NCBI GenBank assembly: GCA_947178565.1
Contig: CAMWYV010000096.1
Span: forward strand, 1 to 5,513
DNA from: an uncultured Porphyromonadaceae bacterium
GTDB taxonomy: Bacteria > Bacteroidota > Bacteroidia > Bacteroidales > Muribaculaceae
DNA length: 5,513 bases
Reading direction: 5' to 3'
Position numbers and translations under genes: made by a program. Positions 1 through 5,513 of this stretch are shown here, in pieces (the stretch's first letter is position 1; the number at the start of each line of letters is the position of its first letter). The notes beneath the pieces are model-generated. The model saw nothing but the letters and a program-made list of their open reading frames with translations, searched no databases and had not been told where the DNA came from.

Positions 1-1193
1 CAATTACCACAAAATTCTTCTTCTCGTTTTTCTCCGAAATAATGAAGTAATGAAACCCTTCTACATAGGCTTGATTCCGCATAGCTTGCTGTTTCAGCCA
101 AAAGCTGTCGCCCGATCTCCTGCTCGGATATCGGTTTATTCTGCATGAACTTCTCCATTTTCTGGAGATCTTTAGGAGAATAAAACGTGATACACATTCC
201 CTCACCGCCATCTCTGCCTGCCCTACCGGTTTCTTGATAATAACCTTCCAGTGATTTAGGCATATCATAGTGAATCACGAATCTTACATCGGGCTTGTCA
301 ATACCCATGCCGAAAGCGATTGTAGCCACAATGATATCCACTTCCTCATTGATGAATGCATCCTGATTGGCAGATCGGGTAGCACCATCCATACCGGCAT
401 GGTATGGCAGAACTTTGATATTGTTAATTTTGAGGATTTCAGCAAACTCTTCAACTTTTTTACGACTTAGACAATATATAATTCCGCTCTTTCCCGGATT
501 ATTCTTAATAAAGCGGATAATGTCTCTGTCTATATTAGCCGTTTTAGGTCTTATCTCATAATAGAGATTTTCACGATTAAAAGAAGACTTGAATACATTC
601 GCATCCAGCATTCCAAGATTTTTCTGAATATCATGCTGAACCTTAGGGGTGGCAGTAGCTGTGAGAGCAATTACCGGGCGCTGACCTATTTCATTGATAA
701 TAGGACGGATACGGCGATATTCAGGTCTGAAATCGTGACCCCACTCTGATATACAATGTGCTTCGTCAACAGCATAAAAAGATATTTCCGCGGTTCGCAG
801 GAAATCAATATTATCCTCTTTGGTCAGAGATTCCGGTGCCACATAGAGCAATTTGGTTTTACCGGAAAGCACGTCTGTCTTCACCTTATCAACCGCAGCC
901 TTATTGAGTGACGAATTCAAAAAATGCGCCACATCGTCCTCCTCACTAAAGTTTCTCATAGCATCAACCTGATTCTTCATCAAGGCTATAAGAGGCGAAA
1001 TTACAATCGCGGTTCCGCTCATAAGGAGAGACGGCAGTTGATAGCAAAGTGATTTTCCTCCGCCAGTAGGCATGAGCACAAAAGTGTCTTTTCCATCCAA
1101 AAGGCTCTGGATAATCGCTTCCTGATTACCTTTGAATTTATCAAATCCAAAGTGAGTCTTTAATGCTTCGGTGAGGAGAGATTTCTCTATCAT
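1..1193 (-). CDS. recQ: ATP-dependent DNA helicase RecQ (partial, 3' end outside window)
   Basis: RecQ is a superfamily 2 helicase that unwinds DNA 3' to 5' with ATP in recombination and replication-fork repair. The 397 visible codons read without interruption. Helicase motifs occur in order: motif 0 FGFDKFKGNQ (residues 15-24), Walker A MPTGGGKS (41-48, Lys47), Walker B DEAH (143-146), the RecQ-specific aromatic-rich loop CISEWGHDFRPEY (147-159), motif III TAT (178-180), motif V ATIAFGMGIDKP (290-301) and motif VI QETGRAGRDG (320-329). The zinc-binding region begins at the end: Cys377 and Cys395 are present, and the next codon starts TG, as expected for the third Cys of a CGNC motif. The winged-helix domain and any HRDC domain would lie beyond the window. 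The ATG at 1193 gives the normal family N-terminus, and I see no nearby alternative start. The upstream bases are A/T-rich without Shine-Dalgarno. It lies 28 bases after clpX with no terminator or clear promoter between, so co-transcription is inferred. Confidence 0.97.
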   Translation of the reverse strand, partial: MIEKSLLTEALKTHFGFDKFKGNQEAIIQSLLDGKDTFVLMPTGGGKSLCYQLPSLLMSGTAIVISPLIALMKNQVDAMRNFSEEDDVAHFLNSSLNKAAVDKVKTDVLSGKTKLLYVAPESLTKEDNIDFLRTAEISFYAVDEAHCISEWGHDFRPEYRRIRPIINEIGQRPVIALTATATPKVQHDIQKNLGMLDANVFKSSFNRENLYYEIRPKTANIDRDIIRFIKNNPGKSGIIYCLSRKKVEEFAEILKINNIKVLPYHAGMDGATRSANQDAFINEEVDIIVATIAFGMGIDKPDVRFVIHYDMPKSLEGYYQETGRAGRDGGEGMCITFYSPKDLQKMEKFMQNKPISEQEIGRQLLAETASYAESSLCRRVSLLHYFGEKREEEFCGN

Positions 1194-1221
1194 TTTGTGG
1201 GATAATAAAATATTTATGCGG

Positions 1222-2475
1222 TCAATTGAATGTAGATGTTTCAAAATTTGCAGCCTTTAGCTTCTCCAAAGCATAGTCAGCCGTTACAGTAAATTCTTTA
1301 GCTTCTGAAGAGGGGATCTCAAACATTGCATCAATCATTATCGATTCAACGATTGAACGCAGTCCTCGAGCCCCAAGTTTATACTCAATAGCCTTATCAA
1401 CAATAAGATCAAGCGCTTCGGGAGAAAAAATGAGTTTAACTCCGTCCATCTCAAAGAGTTTTTCATACTGCTTGACAATGGCATTTTTCGGTTCCGTCAG
1501 TACCCTTCTCAACGCATCCCTGTCCAACGGCTCAAGATGAGTGAGAATGGGAAGACGCCCGATAATTTCCGGAATCAGACCAAAGGATTTTAAATCCTGT
1601 GGCGCCACATATTGTAGGAAGTTATCTCTATTCACGGCGGCACGCGCAGAATTATTGGAATAACCGACAACGTGAGTATTCAGCCGCTGTGCGATTTTCC
1701 GTTCAATGCCATCGAATGCGCCACCACAGATAAAGAGAATATTTTTGGTATCCACGGGTATCATTTTCTGCTCGGGATGCTTTCTACCACCTTGGGGCGG
1801 CACATTAACCACAGAGCCCTCTAGTAGTTTCAACAGACCTTGCTGCACACCCTCACCACTCACATCGCGGGTTATTGACGGATTATCCCCTTTTCGGGCT
1901 ATTTTATCTATCTCGTCAATGAACACGATGCCTCTCTCAGCTTTTTCTACATTGTAGTCAGCTGCCTGAAGCAGTCTCGTCAAAAGACTCTCTATGTCCT
2001 CACCGACATAACCTGCTTCTGTGAGAACCGTAGCGTCAACAATAGTAAAAGGCACATCAAGAAGCCTTGCAATAGTTTTCGCAAGAAGGGTCTTACCTGT
2101 TCCTGTCGGTCCAACCATGATGATATTGCTCTTCTCAATATCTATATCATCATCTTTTTTTTGCGCAAGACGCTTATAATGGTTATAAACCGCCACAGCA
2201 AGATATTTCTTCGCAGAATCCTGACCAATAACATAACTGTCAAGGAAGTCACGGATTTCAAGCGGTTTCGGAACATTATCCATATTAGTATCTCCAGCCG
2301 CTCTCTTAGCTTCTCCTGCAATTTCACGGCGATACTCCTTCAGAGCTTCATCAAGGTGCTCAACGCATTCCGAGCAGATGTTTACATCGGCTACCGCGCT
2401 GGGTATCAATACTTCGGAAGCATCGGCGGGTCGCCCGCAGAAATCACAGGTGTATGGTGTTTTTTTCTTAGCCAT
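1222..2475 (-). CDS. clpX: ATP-dependent Clp protease ATP-binding subunit ClpX
   Basis: ClpX is the hexameric AAA+ unfoldase that recognises substrates, unfolds them with ATP and threads them into ClpP in the cytoplasm. At 417 residues it has the usual length. The N-terminal zinc domain has Cys10, Cys13, Cys34 and Cys37. The AAA+ core has Walker A GPTGTGKT (122-129, Lys128), pore-1 loop GYVG (155-158), Walker B FIDEID (185-190), pore-2 loop RKH (231-233), the arginine-finger region [12 protein letters not shown] (298-309) and sensor-2 GARGLRS (368-374, Arg370). The ClpP-docking loop, IGF in E. coli, appears here as VGY (270-272). The ATG at 2475 is preceded in frame by AGA and then by the TAA stop of clpP, so no earlier start is possible. 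The 3-base gap indicates an operon with coupled translation. The stop is TGA. Confidence 0.99.
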   Translation of the reverse strand: MAKKKTPYTCDFCGRPADASEVLIPSAVADVNICSECVEHLDEALKEYRREIAGEAKRAAGDTNMDNVPKPLEIRDFLDSYVIGQDSAKKYLAVAVYNHYKRLAQKKDDDIDIEKSNIIMVGPTGTGKTLLAKTIARLLDVPFTIVDATVLTEAGYVGEDIESLLTRLLQAADYNVEKAERGIVFIDEIDKIARKGDNPSITRDVSGEGVQQGLLKLLEGSVVNVPPQGGRKHPEQKMIPVDTKNILFICGGAFDGIERKIAQRLNTHVVGYSNNSARAAVNRDNFLQYVAPQDLKSFGLIPEIIGRLPILTHLEPLDRDALRRVLTEPKNAIVKQYEKLFEMDGVKLIFSPEALDLIVDKAIEYKLGARGLRSIVESIMIDAMFEIPSSEAKEFTVTADYALEKLKAANFETSTFN

Positions 2476-2478
2476 TCT

Positions 2479-3153
2479 TTAATGCTTTGCTTTTACAAGC
2501 ACTTCATCAATCATTCCATACTCTTTAGCCTCCTGGGCAGTCATCCAGTAATCACGATCTGAATCACGTTCTACTTTATCAAAAGGCTGACAGGAGTGGT
2601 CGGAAATGATTGTATATAGCTCTTTCTTAAGTTTCTGAATTTCTCTTGCAGTGATTTCAATGTCTGATGCCTGCCCCTGAGCACCTCCCATAGGTTGATG
2701 AATCATAACTCTGCTGTGGCGGAGAGCAAAACGCTTGCCTTTTGTGCCCGCAACCAGAAGTACCGCGGCCATTGAAGCCGCCATACCGGTACATATAGTT
2801 GCTACATCACTTGATACATACTGCATGGTGTCATATATACCGAGACCGGCATATACAGATCCGCCGGGAGAGTTCAGGTAAATGCTTATATCTTTACCGG
2901 GATCGGCAGAATCAAGATATAGCAACTGAGCCTGAATTACATTTGCAGTATAATCATTCACGTCAGTACCAAGAAATATTATGCGGTCCATCATGAGACG
3001 TGAAAACACGTCCATCTGGGCGACATTCAACTGACGTTCTTCAATAATAGTGGGTGATATGTAACTCGAAGTTATAGTTGAAGCATATTGATCCAAAGCA
3101 AGCCCGTTCATGCCGAGATGCTTCACTGCATAATCTCTAAAATCGTTTTTCAT
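2479..3153 (-). CDS. clpP: ATP-dependent Clp protease proteolytic subunit ClpP
   Basis: ClpP is the serine peptidase that forms a double-heptamer barrel and degrades chains delivered by ClpX. It is 224 residues long. The catalytic triad is Ser127 (in TGMAASMAA), His152 (in MIHQPMGG) and Asp201 (in DSDRDYW). The Ser-His and His-Asp spacings, 25 and 49 residues, equal those of E. coli ClpP (Ser97, His122, Asp171 mature numbering). The oxyanion-type NSPGG (94-98) and the handle region [16 protein letters not shown] (157-172) are intact. About 30 residues precede the point aligned with the mature E. coli N-terminus, against 14 in the E. coli propeptide. The start is secure because a TAA lies in frame three codons upstream (TAA CTA TTT ATG). 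It is the first gene of clpP-clpX-recQ, with its own promoter at 3190-3221. An Arg at position 145 replaces the Pro seen in E. coli ([11 protein letters not shown]). The stop is TAA. Confidence 0.99.
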   Translation of the reverse strand: MKNDFRDYAVKHLGMNGLALDQYASTITSSYISPTIIEERQLNVAQMDVFSRLMMDRIIFLGTDVNDYTANVIQAQLLYLDSADPGKDISIYLNSPGGSVYAGLGIYDTMQYVSSDVATICTGMAASMAAVLLVAGTKGKRFALRHSRVMIHQPMGGAQGQASDIEITAREIQKLKKELYTIISDHSCQPFDKVERDSDRDYWMTAQEAKEYGMIDEVLVKAKH

Positions 3154-3189
3154 AAATAGTTAATGTTGTCATTACGGTTATTTATAATT

Positions 3190-3221
3190 CAAAGTTAATA
3201 ATTTTTTGACTGTACTACAAA
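3190..3221 (-). promoter_or_regulatory. Bacteroides-type promoter for clpP-clpX-recQ
   Basis: On the minus strand, TTTG (3218-3221) is followed by 20 bases and then TAACTTTG (3190-3197). This matches the -33/-7 pattern known for the primary sigma factor of Bacteroides (TTTG, about 19-21 bases, TAnnTTTG). Transcription would start near 3184, giving a leader of about 30 bases before the clpP ATG. It begins 8 bases downstream of the U-tract of the tig terminator. The match is seen in the sequence; its activity is inferred. Confidence 0.8.
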
Positions 3222-3229
3222 CACACGTC

Positions 3230-3286
3230 AAAAAAAAGACAAAAAAAACTGCGAGTACCTTTGGAATAACCCACAGATACTCACAG
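3230..3286 (-). terminator. Rho-independent terminator of tig
   Basis: Read on the minus strand, a 16-base-pair stem (arms 3271-3286 and 3249-3264) encloses the 6-base loop GTTATT. It contains one G-A mismatch and two G-T wobbles. Eight T residues follow (3241-3248), then GTC, then eight more T residues (3230-3237). It begins 35 bases after the tig stop codon. The plus-strand reading has no T-run after the stem, so it acts only on leftward transcripts. It should largely separate tig from clpP transcription. Confidence 0.9.
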
Positions 3287-3321
3287 CTAGTGTAGAAGCC
3301 CCGATTCGGAATCTTTTAAGA

Positions 3322-4680
3322 TCAAGCCTTGGAGGCTATCTCCTTAAATTCATCAACCGTTACACTCTTTGTCTCCAAAGTAACAGCATTCTTAATCGCA
3401 TCAAAGAGCTTGATGTCACCAACCTGCTCGATGAGGCGTGAACGATAGTTCTTGTCAGCAAGAATATTCTTAGCATAGTTGGCTATCGTTTCATCATCAA
3501 TATTAAGCATACCGTACTGTTCAAACTGGTGACGTGCAAGACCCTTAGCAAACTCAAGCAGGTCAGATTCTTCAATCTTGATGTTGGCTTTCTCCGCAAT
3601 AGCTTCTTTGATGAGCTGCCATTTGATGTCCGGTTCCATTTCAGCGAAACGCTCATCAATATTTTCTTCTGTATTGCCATCACGGTTAACGAGCCATTTC
3701 TTGAGTGTCTCTACCGGAAGAGTCATATCACCATATTTATTTACAAAATATTTGCGTGCGTCAATGCGGAATATCATCTCGCTATTCTGTTTCAGACCCT
3801 CGGCAATCATATTCTTGACCATATCAAGATATTCAGCTTCGTCTTTCACTTTATCCTTGCCGAATACCTGGTCATAGAACTCCTGATTGTGCTCTGCGGG
3901 ACGAACAACAATAATCTCCGAGATTGTCATCTGGAAATCGTTATGAAGATCCGCAACTCTCTCTTTATCAACCTGGAGCATGGATGATAGCTCGGTAGCA
4001 TCTCCATTGCAAGTCTTCCATGGATTGAAAATGACTTTATCGTCAACTTTCTTTCCTTCAAAGAGATCTGCCTGCTCCTTATCTTTGAAATACATAGGCG
4101 CAACAATGCCGCTCACGACCTGAATAGCATCATCACCCTCTTTTACATTGCCATTTTCATCTAACTCGAAGATAGAGCCCTTCACAAGTGCATCTTTCTC
4201 GAATTCCGGACCAGGGACCTGAGCGCCAAAACGCTTGCAGAGAGCCTTATCCTGCTCATCAATCATATCTTTGCTCACCTCAATTTCGTAGTAAGGAATC
4301 TTCTCATCCTTATCAAGTTTTACATTAATCTCGGGAGCAATAGCCAAATCATATTCAAATGTGAAATCTTTCTGAGTCTTGAAGTCAAGCTCCTTAACCT
4401 CTACAGGAATGGGCTGACCGAGTACATTGAGTTTATTTTCCTCTATAAATTTCATCACCGCTTCGTAAACCTCACGGTTTATAACGTCAGCGGTAACATC
4501 TTTACCAAATCGTCTTTCAAGATCCTTTATAGACACATGGCCCTTACGGAAGCCGGGGATCTGATGGGTACGACCTATTTTCTTTAGATCCTCAACAACT
4601 TTGGGGCGATAGTCTGCCTCTTCAACCGACACGGTGAGACGAGCGTTCACGGCGTCTGACTTGGTCATGTTTACATTCAT
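3322..4680 (-). CDS. tig: Trigger factor (ribosome-associated chaperone)
   Basis: Trigger factor docks at the ribosomal exit tunnel and shields nascent chains. At 452 residues it is slightly longer than the E. coli protein (432). The ribosome-binding N-terminal domain covers roughly residues 1-115 and carries the signature loop GFRKGHVS (43-50), at the same numbering as E. coli GFRKGKVP but with Ser in place of the final Pro. The central segment (about 160-262) occupies the place of the FKBP-like PPIase domain but lacks the usual conserved IPGFE-type core, so prolyl isomerase activity is doubtful. The rest, about 263-445, is charged and helix-rich, as expected of the C-terminal chaperone domain. 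The ATG at 4680 is the earliest possible start because TAA lies in frame five codons upstream (4693-4695). No Shine-Dalgarno is seen. It has its own promoter and terminator, so it is probably transcribed alone, next to clpPX as in E. coli and many other bacteria. Confidence 0.97.
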   Translation of the reverse strand: MNVNMTKSDAVNARLTVSVEEADYRPKVVEDLKKIGRTHQIPGFRKGHVSIKDLERRFGKDVTADVINREVYEAVMKFIEENKLNVLGQPIPVEVKELDFKTQKDFTFEYDLAIAPEINVKLDKDEKIPYYEIEVSKDMIDEQDKALCKRFGAQVPGPEFEKDALVKGSIFELDENGNVKEGDDAIQVVSGIVAPMYFKDKEQADLFEGKKVDDKVIFNPWKTCNGDATELSSMLQVDKERVADLHNDFQMTISEIIVVRPAEHNQEFYDQVFGKDKVKDEAEYLDMVKNMIAEGLKQNSEMIFRIDARKYFVNKYGDMTLPVETLKKWLVNRDGNTEENIDERFAEMEPDIKWQLIKEAIAEKANIKIEESDLLEFAKGLARHQFEQYGMLNIDDETIANYAKNILADKNYRSRLIEQVGDIKLFDAIKNAVTLETKSVTVDEFKEIASKA

Positions 4681-4724
4681 AATCTTATCGTGTTAATTTT
4701 CTGGTTCTTAATTCAAATTAGGTG

Positions 4725-4756
4725 CAAAATTACTAAATCAGAGAATATATTCCAAT
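4725..4756 (-). promoter_or_regulatory. Bacteroides-type promoter for tig
   Basis: On the minus strand, ATTG (4753-4756) is followed by 20 bases and TAATTTTG (4725-4732), which fits the -7 consensus TAnnTTTG exactly and the -33 TTG core. The predicted start is near 4718, leaving a leader of roughly 38 A/T-rich bases before the tig ATG. A 10-base perfect palindrome, GAATATATTC (4743-4752), lies in the spacer next to the -33 element. Function is inferred from the match. Confidence 0.7.
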
Positions 4757-4801
4757 TATAACCACATTTTTTTGACCCTTTCAGAAACGCATTGAAAATT
4801 C

Positions 4802-4833
4802 ATTGATTGTATCACATATTTTCATTAACTTCG
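4802..4833 (+). promoter_or_regulatory. Bacteroides-type promoter for prfA
   Basis: ATTG (4802-4805) is followed by 20 bases and TAACTTCG (4826-4833), one mismatch from TAnnTTTG. The predicted start is near 4839, so the prfA leader would be only about 20 bases. It is divergent from the tig promoter, with 45 bases between the two -33 elements, including a run of seven T (4767-4773). Function is inferred from the pattern and position. Confidence 0.6.
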
Positions 4834-4860
4834 CGCTTGAAACAATGACTAGACTGGTAT

Positions 4861-5513
4861 ATGGCTGAACCATCGCTTCTTGAACGCCTTGAGGGTATAG
4901 ATGCCCGGTTTGAGGAAATATCCACCCTCATAACCGATCCCGACGTTATTGCCGATATGAAAAGATATGTGCGGCTGTCAAGAGAGTACAGTGAGCTTGA
5001 AAAGCTAATCGCCGCCACAAAACGCTACCGCTCGGCGCTTGATGATATAGCAGGAGCAAAAGAAATACTTGATTCGGATGCCGACGAAGAGCTCAGAAGT
5101 ATGGCGCAAGAGGAACTTTCAGCCACCCAAAGCGCCATACCGGGTCTTGAAGAGGAGATAAAACTGCTTCTGATACCTGCAGATCCGGAGGACGGTAAAA
5201 ATGCCATAGTTGAAATCAGAGCGGGCACAGGCGGTGATGAAGCCGCGATATTTGCCGGAGATCTGTTCAAGATGTATTCCAAATATTGTGAGCACAAGGG
5301 GTGGAATGTGTCAGTCACCTCAATGAATGAAGGAGCCGCAGGCGGCTTCAAGGAAATCGTAATGGCTGTTTCCGGCGAAGGTGTTTACGGAACTCTTAAA
5401 TATGAAAGCGGGGTGCATCGTGTTCAGCGTGTACCTGCTACCGAAACACAAGGAAGGGTGCACACCTCGGCTGCAACTGTTGCAGTATTACCCGAAGCAC
5501 AGCCCTTTGATGT
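4861..5513 (+). CDS. prfA: Peptide chain release factor 1 (partial, 3' end outside window)
   Basis: RF1 recognises UAA and UAG in the ribosomal A site and triggers peptide release. The 217 visible codons cover domain 1, a charged helical region (about 1-105), and most of the codon-recognition domain. Diagnostic blocks are [19 protein letters not shown] (118-136) and [19 protein letters not shown] (183-201). The latter contains the stop-codon-reading tripeptide PAT (192-194), which marks RF1 rather than RF2 (SPF). The catalytic GGQ loop lies past the window edge. The ATG at 4861 is chosen because an in-frame TGA lies just upstream (4846-4848), the next in-frame ATG is codon 33, and the N-terminus [13 protein letters not shown] aligns with the family start. 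No Shine-Dalgarno is seen. It is transcribed divergently from tig and is the only rightward gene here. Confidence 0.97.
   Translation, partial: MAEPSLLERLEGIDARFEEISTLITDPDVIADMKRYVRLSREYSELEKLIAATKRYRSALDDIAGAKEILDSDADEELRSMAQEELSATQSAIPGLEEEIKLLLIPADPEDGKNAIVEIRAGTGGDEAAIFAGDLFKMYSKYCEHKGWNVSVTSMNEGAAGGFKEIVMAVSGEGVYGTLKYESGVHRVQRVPATETQGRVHTSAATVAVLPEAQPFD

Noticed and set aside
270..470. Short plus-strand open frames
   Set aside because: They are antisense to the conserved helicase motifs V and VI region of recQ; shadow frames.
2161..2562. Open frame of 133 codons on the plus strand
   Set aside because: It runs antisense across the clpX start and clpP end, with no promoter, ribosome site or motif.
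3230..3248. A-rich tract as a simple repeat or phase-variable homopolymer
   Set aside because: Directly downstream of a long stem on the minus strand it is fully explained as the U-tract of the tig terminator. It is not inside a coding region, and the two runs are only eight bases each.
3303..3322. Two small palindromes near the tig stop (GATTC-G-GAATC and ATCTT-TT-AAGAT)
   Set aside because: Their loops of one and two bases cannot form proper hairpins as drawn, they overlap each other, and the real terminator stem lies further downstream.
3529..3987. Open frame of 152 codons on the plus strand
   Set aside because: It is antisense to tig, has no recognisable motif, and is Phe/Leu/Ile-rich as expected from the reverse of charged helical coding sequence.
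5025..5351. Open frame of 108 codons on the minus strand
   Set aside because: It lies wholly antisense to prfA, whose conserved RF1 motifs are unambiguous. It has a Ser/Ala/Pro-rich composition typical of antisense translation.
4861..5513. Release factor 2 (prfB) as an alternative identity
   Set aside because: The codon-recognition tripeptide is PAT, as in RF1, and not SPF as in RF2. There is also no frameshift-type leader with an early in-frame TGA inside the gene.
1..5513. CRISPR array, insertion sequence, tRNA, rRNA, toxin-antitoxin or defence system
   Set aside because: No regularly spaced repeats, terminal inverted repeats, transposase motifs, tRNA-like folds or small paired genes were found. 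All sequence outside two intergenic gaps of under 200 bases and two short operon junctions is accounted for by five housekeeping genes.

Overview
The window comes from the chromosome of a member of the Bacteroidota, most likely order Bacteroidales. Three observations point there. The proteins carry sequence variants I associate with that phylum, such as a VGY loop in ClpX, a SIY strand in ClpP and a trigger factor with a degenerate PPIase region. No start codon has a convincing Shine-Dalgarno sequence. The three intergenic promoters fit the Bacteroides-type -33/-7 pattern (TTG / TAnnTTTG) rather than an E. coli sigma-70 pattern. The family cannot be fixed from this sequence; a gut Muribaculaceae-like organism is only a guess.

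The layout is housekeeping protein quality control plus DNA repair and translation termination. Positions 1-1193 (minus) hold the first 397 codons of recQ, whose 3' end lies outside the window. Positions 1222-2475 (minus) are clpX and 2479-3153 (minus) are clpP. Together these form a tight clpP-clpX-recQ operon with gaps of 3 and 28 bases. The gap 3154-3321 holds a strong rho-independent terminator that ends the tig transcript, followed after 8 bases by a promoter for clpP. Positions 3322-4680 (minus) are tig. The gap 4681-4860 is a divergent control region with one promoter for tig and one for prfA. Positions 4861-5513 (plus) are the first 217 codons of prfA (peptide chain release factor 1), cut by the window edge before its GGQ motif.

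Functionally, trigger factor binds nascent chains at the ribosome, ClpX unfolds tagged or misfolded proteins and ClpP degrades them. RecQ is a DNA-repair helicase that appears to share the clpPX transcript, in the slot where E. coli has lon. RF1 ends translation at UAA and UAG.

I see no mobile element, CRISPR array, tRNA, rRNA, toxin-antitoxin pair or defence system, and no sign of an undescribed system. The points worth a second look are subtle. They are apparent co-variation of the ClpX docking loop and the ClpP pocket, the in-frame TAA-AGA-ATG junction between clpP and clpX, the compact terminator-promoter arrangement, and three promoters with the same 20-base spacing.
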